NCBI GenBank assembly: GCA_965150505.1
Contig: CBCTVZ010000008.1
Location: 1-37,672 of the forward strand
Direction of reading: 5' to 3'
DNA: 37,672 nucleotides
DNA from: JAGZHZ01 sp965150505
GTDB lineage: Bacteria; Bacillota; Clostridia; Lachnospirales; Lachnospiraceae
This document shows positions 7,350-16,312 of the stretch, piece by piece (position 1 is the stretch's first letter; every line of letters begins with the position of its first letter). The position numbers and the translations under genes were made by a program. The notes below the pieces were generated by a model, which searched no databases, was not told the origin of the DNA, and saw only the letters and a list, made by a program, of their open reading frames with translations.

Positions 7350-7730
7350 ATGAAACATCCAGAAGAATTAAAATATTCAAAATCTCATGAGTGGGTAAAA
7401 GAAGAGGGCGATACAGCATATATCGGTATTACAGATTTTGCACAGGATGCACTGGGAGATCTTGTATTTGTGAATCTGCCAGAAGTTGGAGATCAGGTAG
7501 AAGTTGGCGAGCCATTTGCAGACGTAGAATCCGTAAAGGCAGTATCCGATGTTTACTCACCAGTAACAGGTGTTGTTTTGGAAATTAATGAAGAACTTTT
7601 AGACAGCCCAGAGAAAATCAATGAAGCGCCATATGAGGCATGGTTTATCAAGGTAGGCGAAATTTCTGATCATGAAGAGTATCTGACAGCAGAAGAATAT
7701 GAGGAGCATGCAAATTCAGAAGAAATCTAA
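7350..7730 (+). CDS. gcvH: Glycine cleavage system H protein
   Basis: 126 residues, the standard length. H protein is the lipoyl-carrying shuttle between the P, T and L proteins. The lipoyl lysine is K63 within ADVESVKAVSDVYSPV. The N-terminal SKSHEWVKEEGDTAYIGITDFAQ is typical of the family. The RBS CAGGAGG lies before the ATG, and gcvPA follows after 14 bases. The lipoate ligase at 10581 in the same operon probably lipoylates this lysine. Confidence 0.97.
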   Translation: MKHPEELKYSKSHEWVKEEGDTAYIGITDFAQDALGDLVFVNLPEVGDQVEVGEPFADVESVKAVSDVYSPVTGVVLEINEELLDSPEKINEAPYEAWFIKVGEISDHEEYLTAEEYEEHANSEEI

Positions 7731-7744
7731 GAAGGGGGAAAATC

Positions 7745-9061
7745 ATGGGTTCTTATGTAACATCTACAAAAAAAGAACAGGAAGCCATGCTGCATGAAAT
7801 TGGATTATCCAATTTTGAAGATCTTTTCACACAGATTCCTGAAAATGTTCGTGCTGGTGAGCTGAAACTCCCTGAGGGACTGTCTGAGATGGAAGCTCTG
7901 GAAAAGATTCAGAGTATGGCAGAAAAAAATAAGGTATTTCGCAGCATTTTCCGCGGCGCTGGCGCTTATAATCATTATATTCCAGCGATTGTAAAAAGCG
8001 TTACTTCCAAAGAAGAATTTGTGACGGCATATACACCGTATCAGGCAGAGATCAGCCAAGGTGTTTTACAGTCTATTTTTGAATATCAGACCATGATTTG
8101 TGAGCTGACAGGAATGGATGTCTCCAATGCGTCTGTATATGATGGAGCAGAAGCCGCAGCAGAAGCAACTGCGATGTGCAGAGATAGAAAGAGAAATAAA
8201 GTTTTGATTTCTTCCTGTGCAAATCCGGAGACAATTCAGGTTGTAAAGACCTATTGTTTTGGAAATAATATGGAATGTGTTTTAGTGCCGGAAAAAGATG
8301 GAAAGACTGATATGGAAAAATTGATGGCTCTTCTGGATGCAGGAACAGCTTGTTTCTACGCAGAAGCTCCAAACTTTTATGGCATTATAGAAGATTACAC
8401 TGCTCTCGGTGAAAAAGTACACGAGGCAGGTGCAAAATATATTTTAGGCTGCAATCCGATTTCTTTAGGACTTCTTCGGACACCGGCAGAATATGGCGCT
8501 GATGTCGCAGTAGGCGAAGGACAGCCTCTTGGAATGGAACTTTCATTTGGAGGACCATATCTGGGATTTATGGCAGCTACAAAAGAGATGATGAGAAAAC
8601 TGCCGGGACGTATTGTAGGTGAGACGACAGATCACGATGGAAGACGAGCTTTCGTTTTAACTCTTCAGGCAAGAGAACAGCATATCCGCAGAGAAAAAGC
8701 AAGCAGTAATATCTGTTCCAATCAGGCATTATGCGCTATGACAGCAGCGGTATATCTCTCTGCAATGGGAGAAAAAGGAATGAGAGAAGTCGCACAGCTT
8801 TGCATTTCTAAGAGCCATTACTTACAGGTAGAACTTGAAAAAATTGGATTTGAATTAAAATATCAAGCGCCATTTTTCCATGAATTTGTTACAAAGACAC
8901 CTGTAGAGGCAGATAAAATAGAAAAAGCTTTGATGGAAAAAGGAATTCTTTCTGGTCTTCCAGTTGGAGAAAAAGAGATGCTTTGGTGTGTAACGGAAAA
9001 GAATACAAAAGCTCAGATGGATGAGTTGGTTGAGGTATTAAAGGAGGTGTGCGGAGCATGA
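7745..9061 (+). CDS. gcvPA: Glycine dehydrogenase (decarboxylating) subunit 1
   Basis: 438 residues, the alpha subunit of the two-subunit P protein of Gram-positive bacteria; the N-terminal half of the single-chain enzyme. Seen: FRGAGAYNHYIPAIVK at about 69-84, YTPYQAEISQG, and QAREQHIRREKASSNICSNQ near the C-terminal third. It forms the PLP-dependent glycine decarboxylase with GcvPB, but the PLP lysine lies in the partner. RBS AAGGGGG precedes the ATG. The stop overlaps the next start (ATGA), which supports coupled translation and one-to-one subunit supply. Confidence 0.97.
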   Translation: MGSYVTSTKKEQEAMLHEIGLSNFEDLFTQIPENVRAGELKLPEGLSEMEALEKIQSMAEKNKVFRSIFRGAGAYNHYIPAIVKSVTSKEEFVTAYTPYQAEISQGVLQSIFEYQTMICELTGMDVSNASVYDGAEAAAEATAMCRDRKRNKVLISSCANPETIQVVKTYCFGNNMECVLVPEKDGKTDMEKLMALLDAGTACFYAEAPNFYGIIEDYTALGEKVHEAGAKYILGCNPISLGLLRTPAEYGADVAVGEGQPLGMELSFGGPYLGFMAATKEMMRKLPGRIVGETTDHDGRRAFVLTLQAREQHIRREKASSNICSNQALCAMTAAVYLSAMGEKGMREVAQLCISKSHYLQVELEKIGFELKYQAPFFHEFVTKTPVEADKIEKALMEKGILSGLPVGEKEMLWCVTEKNTKAQMDELVEVLKEVCGA

Positions 9062-10485
9062 AACTGATTTTTGAAAGAAGTAAAGAGGGAAGAAATCTTT
9101 CTATTCTTCCATCATGCGATGTTCCGGCTTATACTGCGGAAATGCCATTGAGAGAAAAGGCGCTTCATTTACCTCAAGTTTCTGAAAATGAATTAAGCCG
9201 TCACTATACAGAACTGGCAAAGCAGACACATGGTGTGAATGATGGTTTTTATCCGCTGGGTTCTTGTACGATGAAATATAATCCAAAGGTAAATGAAAGC
9301 GCAGCTTCCCTTTCTGGATTTGCCAAAGTTCATCCACTTCAGCCACAGGAGACCGTTCAGGGATGTCTGGAAGTATTGAAGACAGCGGAAGAAGAATTAT
9401 GTGAAATTACTGGTATGGATGGCATGACCTTCCAGCCGGCAGCAGGAGCACATGGCGAGTATACCGGTCTGCTTTTGATCAAAGCGTATTTTGAAAAACG
9501 TGGTGAGACAAACAGAAAAAAGATTATTGTTCCAGATTCCGCTCATGGAACAAATCCGGCCAGCGCAGTTATGGCAGGCTTTACGATTGTCAATATTCCA
9601 TCCGCACCTGACGGATGCGTAGATCTTGAAAAACTGCGTGAAGCAGTGGGAGAAGATACGGCAGGACTTATGCTGACAAACCCAAATACATTGGGATTAT
9701 TTGATAAAAATATTTTAGAGATCACAAAAATTGTTCATGAGGCTGGCGGTCTTTGCTACTATGACGGAGCAAACCTGAATGCTGTCATGGGACAGGTAAG
9801 ACCTGGGGATATGGGATTTGATGTGATTCATTTGAATTTACATAAAACATTCTCCACTCCTCATGGAGGAGGAGGACCAGGAAGCGGTCCTGTAGGATGC
9901 AAAGCGCTTCTGAAAGAATTTTTGCCAGGAATCCGTGTCGTTGAAAAAGATGGCGTACTTTGCATGGAAAAAGCAGAACATTCCATCGGCAGTGTAAAAG
10001 AATTTTATGGAAACTTCCTTGTAGTTGTCAAAGCTCTGACTTATATTTTGGTGCTTGGCAAAAAAGGAATCCCAGAAGCATCTTTAAATGCTGTTTTGAA
10101 TGCAAATTATATGATGAAAAAACTGGAAGATGTATATGATATGCCTTATCCTGGAATCTGTATGCACGAGTTTGTCATGTCACTGGAAAAAATGAAACAT
10201 GACAAAGGGGTGTCTGCTATGGATATCGCAAAATCTCTGTTAGATTATGGCATTCATCCGCCTACCATGTATTTCCCTCTGATTGTCCATGAGGCATTGA
10301 TGATTGAGCCTACAGAGACAGAATCAAAAGAGACATTGGATGAAGCGATTGCCGTATTTAGAGAGATTTATGAACGAGCAGTAAAAGATCCGCAGGACGT
10401 ACAAAATTCACCGAAAAAGACACCGATTGGACGGCCAGATGAAGTTCAGGCAGCCAGAAAACCTGTCTTGAGATATGAATTTTAA
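9058..10485 (+). CDS. gcvPB: Glycine dehydrogenase (decarboxylating) subunit 2
   Basis: 475 residues from the ATG at 9058, which I prefer over an upstream GTG at 9049. The ATG overlaps the gcvPA stop as ATGA and has AAGGAGGTG eight bases before it (9041-9049), while the GTG would lie inside that ribosome site. The subunit carries the catalytic PLP lysine K263 in HLNLHKTFSTPHGGGG. It also has YPLGSCTMKYNPK near 65-77 and DSAHGTNPASA at 160-170. With GcvPA it decarboxylates glycine and loads the aminomethyl group on GcvH. Confidence 0.97.
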   Translation: MKLIFERSKEGRNLSILPSCDVPAYTAEMPLREKALHLPQVSENELSRHYTELAKQTHGVNDGFYPLGSCTMKYNPKVNESAASLSGFAKVHPLQPQETVQGCLEVLKTAEEELCEITGMDGMTFQPAAGAHGEYTGLLLIKAYFEKRGETNRKKIIVPDSAHGTNPASAVMAGFTIVNIPSAPDGCVDLEKLREAVGEDTAGLMLTNPNTLGLFDKNILEITKIVHEAGGLCYYDGANLNAVMGQVRPGDMGFDVIHLNLHKTFSTPHGGGGPGSGPVGCKALLKEFLPGIRVVEKDGVLCMEKAEHSIGSVKEFYGNFLVVVKALTYILVLGKKGIPEASLNAVLNANYMMKKLEDVYDMPYPGICMHEFVMSLEKMKHDKGVSAMDIAKSLLDYGIHPPTMYFPLIVHEALMIEPTETESKETLDEAIAVFREIYERAVKDPQDVQNSPKKTPIGRPDEVQAARKPVLRYEF

Positions 10486-10526
10486 AAGAAATAAAAAAAG
10501 AAATAAAAGACGTTGAAAAAATTTTT

Positions 10527-10562
10527 ATGCCGCACCGGAGCCGGAAAAATCCGGTGCGGTAT
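10527..10562 (+). terminator. GC-rich hairpin inside the operon, upstream of lipoate ligase
   Basis: CCGCACCGGA (10530-10539) pairs perfectly with TCCGGTGCGG (10550-10559), extended by A-T and G-T pairs on the outside. The tail is TATTTCTATGG, a poor T-run. It may be a leaky terminator that lowers transcription into lplA and lpdA, or an mRNA 3'-end stabiliser for the gcv genes. An in-frame ATG at 10527 lies within the hairpin and is not a credible start. Confidence 0.55.
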
Positions 10563-10580
10563 TTCTATGGGAGGAACAAG

Positions 10581-11567
10581 ATGATCACAAAGACAGGAAT
10601 TTTTTATGCTTCAGGTACTTGTCCGGAGATGAATCTGGCTTTGGAGGAGTACCTGCTTTTTCATACAGAGTCGGGAGAATGTCTGCTTTATTTATGGCAA
10701 AATGAACGGACAGTCGTTGTTGGACGGAATCAAAATTGCTGGAAAGAATGCGATGTAAGCCGGTTAAAAGAAGAAGGTGGTCATCTGGTGAGACGTTTAT
10801 CAGGCGGGGGAGCTGTCTATCACGATCTTGGAAACTTAAATTTTACATTTTTAGTCCGAAAAGAAGATTATGATTTGGAAAGACAGCTTCTTGTAATTAA
10901 AAAAGCAGTGGAATCGTTTGGCGTTCCGGTGGAAAAGTCAGGGCGGAATGATCTGCTGGCAAAAGATAGAAAATTTTCAGGAAATGCGTACTATGAGAGC
11001 GGAGATTTTGCCTATCATCACGGGACAATTTTGATTGATGCGGATAAAGAACAAATGGCTCGTTATCTGACAGTATCAAAAGAAAAATTAAAATCAAAAG
11101 GGGTCGATTCGGTTCGTTCCAGAGTGGGAAATTTAAAAGATCTATGTTCGGAAATTACTGTGGAGCGGATGAAAGAGGCAATGGAAAAAGCCTTTGAAGA
11201 GGTGTATGGCGTGACGCCTCAAAAAAGAAAATTAGATGAAAAAGAAGAAAAAAAAGTAAGAGATCTAAAAGAAAAATATGATTCTTTTGATTGGAAATAC
11301 GGCAGAAAAATTTCGTTTACACATTGTTTTTCAAGACGATATTCCTGGGGAAATGCAGAACTGGAACTTTTTGTGAATCAGGGAAAGATTCAGCAAGCTG
11401 TCTTATATTCCGATGCGCTCAATACAGAATTATCTGAGGCAGGACAGAAACTTTTGGGATGTCCCTACGAAAGAGAGGCTGTCATACAGCGGATTGAAGA
11501 ATGTTCTTCTGTATTGGGACAGGAAATTACAGAAGATTTAAAACAGCTTATTTTAGAAGAATTATAA
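10581..11567 (+). CDS. lplA: Lipoate-protein ligase A
   Basis: 328 residues from the ATG at 10581, which follows GGGAGG (10569-10574). An upstream in-frame ATG at 10527 sits in a strong hairpin and is rejected. LplA activates lipoate with ATP and attaches it to lysine on acceptor proteins such as GcvH. Seen: RRLSGGGAVYHD at 71-82 (lipoate and ATP binding), the catalytic lysine motif KFSGNA at 131-136, and HHGTILID. The C-terminal accessory domain is present from about residue 240. Location behind the gcv genes points to GcvH as the client. The organism probably scavenges lipoate, since no lipA or lipB is present here; whether they exist elsewhere cannot be seen. Confidence 0.93.
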   Translation: MITKTGIFYASGTCPEMNLALEEYLLFHTESGECLLYLWQNERTVVVGRNQNCWKECDVSRLKEEGGHLVRRLSGGGAVYHDLGNLNFTFLVRKEDYDLERQLLVIKKAVESFGVPVEKSGRNDLLAKDRKFSGNAYYESGDFAYHHGTILIDADKEQMARYLTVSKEKLKSKGVDSVRSRVGNLKDLCSEITVERMKEAMEKAFEEVYGVTPQKRKLDEKEEKKVRDLKEKYDSFDWKYGRKISFTHCFSRRYSWGNAELELFVNQGKIQQAVLYSDALNTELSEAGQKLLGCPYEREAVIQRIEECSSVLGQEITEDLKQLILEEL

Positions 11568-11630
11568 AGAATGATAAAAAATGATAAAGAACGGTAAATG
11601 GAATTATATGATGTAGAAAGGAATAAAAAA

Positions 11631-13001
11631 ATGGATTATCAATATGATTTATTTGTAATTGGAGCAGGCCCAGGCGGCTATGTACCGGCGCTTCGGGCGG
11701 CTGCATATGGACTTAAGACGGCAGTGGCAGAGAAAGAGTTTGTTGGAGGAACGTGTCTGAACAGAGGATGTATACCGACAAAAACATTGCTTCATTCAGC
11801 AGAACTTTATGGAGAAATAAAACGTGCGGAAGAATTTGGAATCTCAGCAGGAGAGACAACAATTTCGATGGAAGCATTGAAAAATCGTAAGATTCAGGTG
11901 ACAGAAGAACTGAGAAAAGGAATCGAAGGAGCATTTAAAAAAGCAAAGATTACACAGATAAAAGGGAAAGCGAAGATCACTGGAGAGCATGAAGTGACAG
12001 TGGATGGAGAAGATGGAAAAGTCGTTTATACAGCAGATAAAATTTTAATTTCTGCCGGTTCTGAACCTGTCTGCCTTCCAATTCCAGGGGCGGATCTTTC
12101 GGGCGTTCTGAACAGTGATGGGCTTTTAAATCGTGGAGAACAGCCATTTGAAAGTTTGATTATCATTGGAGGCGGAGTGATCGGCATGGAGTTTGCATCG
12201 CTGTATCAGGCGTTGGGAACAAAAGTTACGGTCTTAGAAGCGCTCGATAAACTTTTAGCTACGATGGACAAAGAATTTGGTCAGAGTATAAAAATGCTGA
12301 TGAAAAAACGCGGAGTCGATATCCATACGGGAGCGATGGTGCAGAGAATTGAAAAAACAGAAAATGGTTTTGCCTGTGTATACAAAGAAAAAGAGAAAGA
12401 GCAGACCGTTGAGGCAGAAGGCATTTTGATTGCTGTAGGAAGAAAACCTTGTACAGAGGGATTATTTGAAGAACATATGGAGATTCAGACGGAAAGAGGA
12501 AGAATTGTTGTGAATGAACATTTTCAGACTTCCATTCCAAATATTTATGCGGCAGGAGATGTCATAGGAGGAATCCAGTTGGCTCATGTGGCTTCTGCGG
12601 AAGGACTCCATGCTGTCGCACATATGGCAGGAAAAGAAGAACACGTTCGTCTTGATCTTGTGCCTTCATGCGTCTATACAAATCCAGAGATGGCTTCCAT
12701 TGGACTGACGGCAGATGAAGCAAAAAAGAAAGACATACCGGTGAAATCTGTAAAATATCCGATGTCTGCCAATGGAAAATCTCTTCTTTCCAGTCAGGAG
12801 AGAGGATTTGTAAAAATAGTATATCATGAAGAGACGCGAAAGGTTTTAGGAGCGCAGATGATGTGCGCAAGAGCTACCGATATGATTTCCATTTTCGGAA
12901 CAGCCATTGCAAATGAGCTGACCGTGGAAGATATGAAAAAGAATATGTATCCGCATCCAACATTCAGCGAAGGAATTGGGGAAGCATTGGAATTAGCATA
13001 A
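11631..13001 (+). CDS. lpdA: Dihydrolipoamide dehydrogenase (glycine cleavage L protein)
   Basis: 456 residues from the ATG at 11631, which has AAAGGA about eight bases upstream; the alternative ATG at 11598 has no ribosome site. The enzyme reoxidises dihydrolipoyl-H protein with NAD+. Seen: FAD-binding GAGPGGY at 11-17, redox disulphide GGTCLNRGC (C42 and C47), NAD-binding GGGVIGMEFASLY, second FAD motif IYAAGDVIGG, and the C-terminal HPTFSE with catalytic pair H442 and E447. It completes P, H, T and L in one operon. The end faces the minus-strand cluster with a short hairpin between them. Confidence 0.96.
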   Translation: MDYQYDLFVIGAGPGGYVPALRAAAYGLKTAVAEKEFVGGTCLNRGCIPTKTLLHSAELYGEIKRAEEFGISAGETTISMEALKNRKIQVTEELRKGIEGAFKKAKITQIKGKAKITGEHEVTVDGEDGKVVYTADKILISAGSEPVCLPIPGADLSGVLNSDGLLNRGEQPFESLIIIGGGVIGMEFASLYQALGTKVTVLEALDKLLATMDKEFGQSIKMLMKKRGVDIHTGAMVQRIEKTENGFACVYKEKEKEQTVEAEGILIAVGRKPCTEGLFEEHMEIQTERGRIVVNEHFQTSIPNIYAAGDVIGGIQLAHVASAEGLHAVAHMAGKEEHVRLDLVPSCVYTNPEMASIGLTADEAKKKDIPVKSVKYPMSANGKSLLSSQERGFVKIVYHEETRKVLGAQMMCARATDMISIFGTAIANELTVEDMKKNMYPHPTFSEGIGEALELA

Positions 13002-13023
13002 AAGTTCGTATGTAAAAAAAATT

Positions 13024-13043
13024 GCCGGCAGTTTTCTGCCGGC
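13024..13043 (-). terminator. Terminator shared by lpdA and the convergent minus-strand operon
   Basis: GCCGGCAG/CTGCCGGC is a perfect 8-bp stem with a TTTT loop on the plus strand. On the minus strand it is followed by AATTTTTTTT, a good T-run 14 bases after the ligase stop. On the plus strand the tail is A-rich, so for lpdA it may only stabilise the 3' end. Confidence 0.8.
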
Positions 13044-13056
13044 AAAAATATTATCA

Positions 13057-14565
13057 TTAATATCTTTTAATTTTCTTTGATGGAGTTTTTTCAAACTCTG
13101 TTTCGCGCACTTTTAATTTATAAACTCTCTTGTAAGCAGGAGCTGTTTTATTATATTCATCAATCGCTTCCTGAAGTACAGCAGAGATCTCTGTGATTTC
13201 TTTTTTCTTCGCATATTCATAGTCAGGGAAGATTTCTGCCTCAATGACACCTTCATTTTCACGCACTAAAATTTCCTGAATCAGACGGTGTTCTCCAATC
13301 TTATTTTCCAGTTCTTCAGGAGATACATTTTCTCCGTTCTTTGTGATAATCAGGTTTTTCTTTCTTCCTGTGAGATATACAAAACCATCCTGATCTGCAT
13401 AACCAAGGTCGCCTGTGCGCAGCCATCCGTCTTCTGTAAGAGTTTGAGCTGTTTCTTCTGGCATCTTATAATATCCCATCATGACGCTGCTGCCGCGTAC
13501 CCACAGTTCTTCATCCACAGTTTTTGCTTCGCAGTTTGGAACAAGCTGACCGACAGAATCTTTGCGGATATTCCAGCTGACTGTTGTGCTGATTACAGGC
13601 GCACATTCTGTCATTCCATATCCCTGTAAAATGGTGATGCCATAGCGGTTAAACAGATCAATGTATGCTGGATTCAAATAAGCGCCTCCACTGCAGATTG
13701 TATGGAACTGGTTGCCAAAAACTTCTTTTTTAACGATTTCAGGAGGAAGCTCTGCGGCATCTTCCAGTTTTTTTGCCATCGTCTCAATCATCAAAGGAAC
13801 CATAAGAATCATATTTGGCTCAAACAGTTTAATATTTTTTGCCACTCGCAGAAGAGAATCATTGATGCAGATAATACTTCCAAGAGAGATTCCTTTTATG
13901 AAATCCATCGTCAGACAATAAGCGTGATGAATTGGCAAGACAGATAAAATGACCGTGCGTTTTGGAATTTTCATATCAAGGCAAGTAGCATTCTCAGCAA
14001 GATTTCTGTGAGTCAGCATAACGCCTTTGCTTTTTCCTGTAGTTCCTGAAGTGAACATAATGGTACATAAAGCATCAGGGTCTGGAGTAAAGTCAAATGT
14101 TCCTTTACATTCGTTCATGGTCTGCCAAAAAGACAGAGCATGTTCATCAGACACTTCCTGCTGAATAGAAATAAGATACTTCAGCTTTGGACAGCGTTCT
14201 TTTACAATCGCAGCGACATCCTTGCGGATTTCATCTAAAACAAGAACCGTTACATCTGCGCGGTCAATCAACTCGCACATTTCTTCTGCTGGAAGAGAGA
14301 CATCCAGAGGAACAGCCACACTTCCACTGTTTACTGTGCCAAGATAAGATACCATCCATGGATAGGAAGTCATTCCTGTGATGGCGATATGGCTTTTTAA
14401 TTCTCCCAAATGTTCAAGAATTTTAGAAAAGTTTTCACTGTCTTTTTTTAACTGTGCATAAGACTTAGAAACAATTTCTTTTTTGCTTGCTTTATATCGA
14501 ATCGCATCTCCTTCTCCAAATTCGGAGGCTGCCTGTACCAAGATTTCACGAATTGTAGATACCAT
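13057..14565 (-). CDS. Stand-alone AMP-forming acyl/aryl ligase (adenylation enzyme)
   Basis: 502 residues, an ANL-superfamily adenylating enzyme. Seen: P-loop-like TSGTTGKSKG at 172-181, GYGMTE at 315-320, TGDLGY at 384-389, GRKKN at 400-404 and the C-terminal TPSKKIKRY with catalytic lysine K498. It should activate a carboxylic acid with ATP and pass it to a thiol. A separate carrier protein is encoded 20 bases upstream, so the acceptor is probably that carrier rather than CoA. The substrate is unknown; a fatty acid fits the SCP2 and hydrolase neighbours. It is the last gene of a five-gene minus-strand operon. RBS GAAAGAGGTG precedes the start. Alternative: an acyl-CoA ligase. Confidence 0.88.
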   Translation of the reverse strand: MVSTIREILVQAASEFGEGDAIRYKASKKEIVSKSYAQLKKDSENFSKILEHLGELKSHIAITGMTSYPWMVSYLGTVNSGSVAVPLDVSLPAEEMCELIDRADVTVLVLDEIRKDVAAIVKERCPKLKYLISIQQEVSDEHALSFWQTMNECKGTFDFTPDPDALCTIMFTSGTTGKSKGVMLTHRNLAENATCLDMKIPKRTVILSVLPIHHAYCLTMDFIKGISLGSIICINDSLLRVAKNIKLFEPNMILMVPLMIETMAKKLEDAAELPPEIVKKEVFGNQFHTICSGGAYLNPAYIDLFNRYGITILQGYGMTECAPVISTTVSWNIRKDSVGQLVPNCEAKTVDEELWVRGSSVMMGYYKMPEETAQTLTEDGWLRTGDLGYADQDGFVYLTGRKKNLIITKNGENVSPEELENKIGEHRLIQEILVRENEGVIEAEIFPDYEYAKKKEITEISAVLQEAIDEYNKTAPAYKRVYKLKVRETEFEKTPSKKIKRY

Positions 14566-14585
14566 TTTTTCACCTCTTTCTCTGA

Positions 14586-14813
14586 TTATTCAGCTAATTT
14601 CTGCATATATGCTGCAGCTTCGCCAACTGTGCGGATCTCTGCTGCTTCCTGCTGATCAATTTCAATATCAAATTCGTCTTCGAGTTCTCCGAGCATACTC
14701 ATGAAGTCAAAAGAGGTAAATCCTAAATCTTCCATAAATTTAGATTCAGGTGTTACGTTTTCAGGCGCTACCTCTACATAATTACAAATGATTTCTACCA
14801 ATTTTTCAAACAT
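14586..14813 (-). CDS. Acyl/peptidyl carrier protein
   Basis: 75 residues, an acidic four-helix carrier. The phosphopantetheine attachment serine is S34 in EDLGFTSFDFM (28-38), matching the LGxxS pattern. It must be activated by a phosphopantetheinyl transferase encoded elsewhere. As a discrete carrier between a ligase gene and a condensation gene, it most likely holds the acyl group made by the ligase for transfer. A good RBS (AAGGAG) lies before the start. It could instead be a second fatty-acid ACP, but the operon context argues for a dedicated carrier. Confidence 0.93.
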   Translation of the reverse strand: MFEKLVEIICNYVEVAPENVTPESKFMEDLGFTSFDFMSMLGELEDEFDIEIDQQEAAEIRTVGEAAAYMQKLAE

Positions 14814-14908
14814 ATCCGTACTCCTTTTTTATATAAGACTGAATTTTTATGAACCGTAAAAAGTTGCTGATTTTTATATAAGATATAATTTTTTTATTAT
14901 TAACTTTT

Positions 14909-16312
14909 TTATACCAGTTTAATGATATCTCCGATTGGAAGATTTGGATTTTCTGTTCCTTTAAACATGATTTTGCAGAGATAATAATATAAATATTCTA
15001 ATTTTTCTCTGGAAACGGCTTTAACCTGATGTTCAAAGTTAAAATCTAATCCATTGTCTTCTGGACGGTGCATAACAGTCAGATACATTGCCTGAGTGGT
15101 AGCTCCGTTTGGATACCATTTTGTTTTATATTTGATATCTCCAAGCTGTTCCAGACCTTTTTCTTTTAACGTCATAGGCTGATAAGTCAAAGACATTGGT
15201 TCATATGTCTGTCCAGGTGCATGAGCATACTGTTTTGTTCTCTCAGCAAAATAGGATACTGGATCATAGTTTGCGTGACGGAACAGTTCATTTTGATGGT
15301 CACGGATCTGGTATATGCCTTCTAAGAATGTTTTATCCTGAGAAATAATTGTACGGCAAGGGAAAGAATGGATTCTTGTTCCGCCTGATTTTTTCTCCTT
15401 CAAAGTAGCGCGTCTGGCGATTGCTGTATTGATGGAAACGTCATCATTTCCATTTTCTTTCTGGAAATATGTACGCAGTCCCATCAGTAAAAGACAAGCC
15501 AGAGAAACGTGGTATTTTTCACAGAAATTCATCAATCGTTTCGTTGGTTCTTCTTCGAGGTGGAAGATATCCAGTTCAGAATCAACAGAGTCAGAAACAT
15601 TTATGACAGCGCGCTGATTTTTGTTTCCAGAACGTTTCCGTTCTTCTTCTAAAAGTCTTGTACCATCGATTCCGTTAAAAATAGGTTCTGACTGTGCAAT
15701 CAGATTTCGGAAAAATTCTTCATCACGCTGTTTTGCTTTGCTTCCTGCCTCATAAGCCAGATCTTTTTCAAGCTGTTCAATATAAGAAGCCATATCTTTT
15801 GGATATTCCACGCCTTCATATTTTGTACTGCAGTAAAGTTCAATGATGTCTTTCATAAAGCAGATTAAAGACTGTGCATCCATTGTCATATGATCTGCCA
15901 GAAAATAGATTCCATTATATCCATCCGGCATCTGGATCATGACAATGCGGTTCATCGGAGAGTCATCTCTCTTAAAAGGAATGGCTGTCCATTCGCGCAT
16001 CGTTTTTTCTGCTTCTTCCATTGTTCCATGAGAAAAATCTACAAATTCAATATCTCTTTCTTCTTTTGCTACAACGTACTGATAATATGTGCCTTCTTTG
16101 TCATGAGCAAAGCGAAGACGCATGGATTCACAACGCTCGTATGCTTTGTAGATACATTCTTTAAGAAGGGAAAAATCTAATTCCACGCCGATAGTAAGGC
16201 TGGTTCCGATATTTAATACCTCTTTTTTAGGACAAAAATTCTGATAATACAGATGAAATTTCTGAGCTACGGTTAAAGGATAAACAGGATATCCATGTCT
16301 TTTTCTCATCAT
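14909..16312 (-). CDS. Stand-alone condensation-domain-like acyltransferase
   Basis: 467 residues, the size of one NRPS condensation domain. The active-site segment reads FLADHMTMDAQS: the canonical HHxxxDG appears as D140-H141-M-T-M-D145-A146, so the second, catalytic histidine and the aspartate are kept while the first histidine and the glycine are changed. N-terminal YPLTVAQKFHLYYQ resembles the C1 motif. Such proteins join a carrier-bound acyl group to an amine or alcohol. It begins with ATGATG; the first ATG overlaps the hydrolase stop (ATGA) and has AGGAGGT upstream. A 96-base gap with a TTTTTATATAAGA direct repeat follows before the carrier gene. Alternatives are an alcohol O-acyltransferase or chloramphenicol-acetyltransferase-fold enzyme. 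Confidence 0.8.
   Translation of the reverse strand: MMRKRHGYPVYPLTVAQKFHLYYQNFCPKKEVLNIGTSLTIGVELDFSLLKECIYKAYERCESMRLRFAHDKEGTYYQYVVAKEERDIEFVDFSHGTMEEAEKTMREWTAIPFKRDDSPMNRIVMIQMPDGYNGIYFLADHMTMDAQSLICFMKDIIELYCSTKYEGVEYPKDMASYIEQLEKDLAYEAGSKAKQRDEEFFRNLIAQSEPIFNGIDGTRLLEEERKRSGNKNQRAVINVSDSVDSELDIFHLEEEPTKRLMNFCEKYHVSLACLLLMGLRTYFQKENGNDDVSINTAIARRATLKEKKSGGTRIHSFPCRTIISQDKTFLEGIYQIRDHQNELFRHANYDPVSYFAERTKQYAHAPGQTYEPMSLTYQPMTLKEKGLEQLGDIKYKTKWYPNGATTQAMYLTVMHRPEDNGLDFNFEHQVKAVSREKLEYLYYYLCKIMFKGTENPNLPIGDIIKLV

Noticed and set aside
10527..10580. Longer N-terminus for lipoate ligase from ATG at 10527
   Set aside because: That ATG lies inside the GC-rich hairpin and lacks a ribosome site; ATG 10581 with GGGAGG starts at the conserved family N-terminus.
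14826..14883. Direct repeat TTTTTATATAAGA in the condensation-carrier gap
   Set aside because: Two copies in AT-rich DNA; no further repeat units and no sign of a mobile element, probably chance or slippage.
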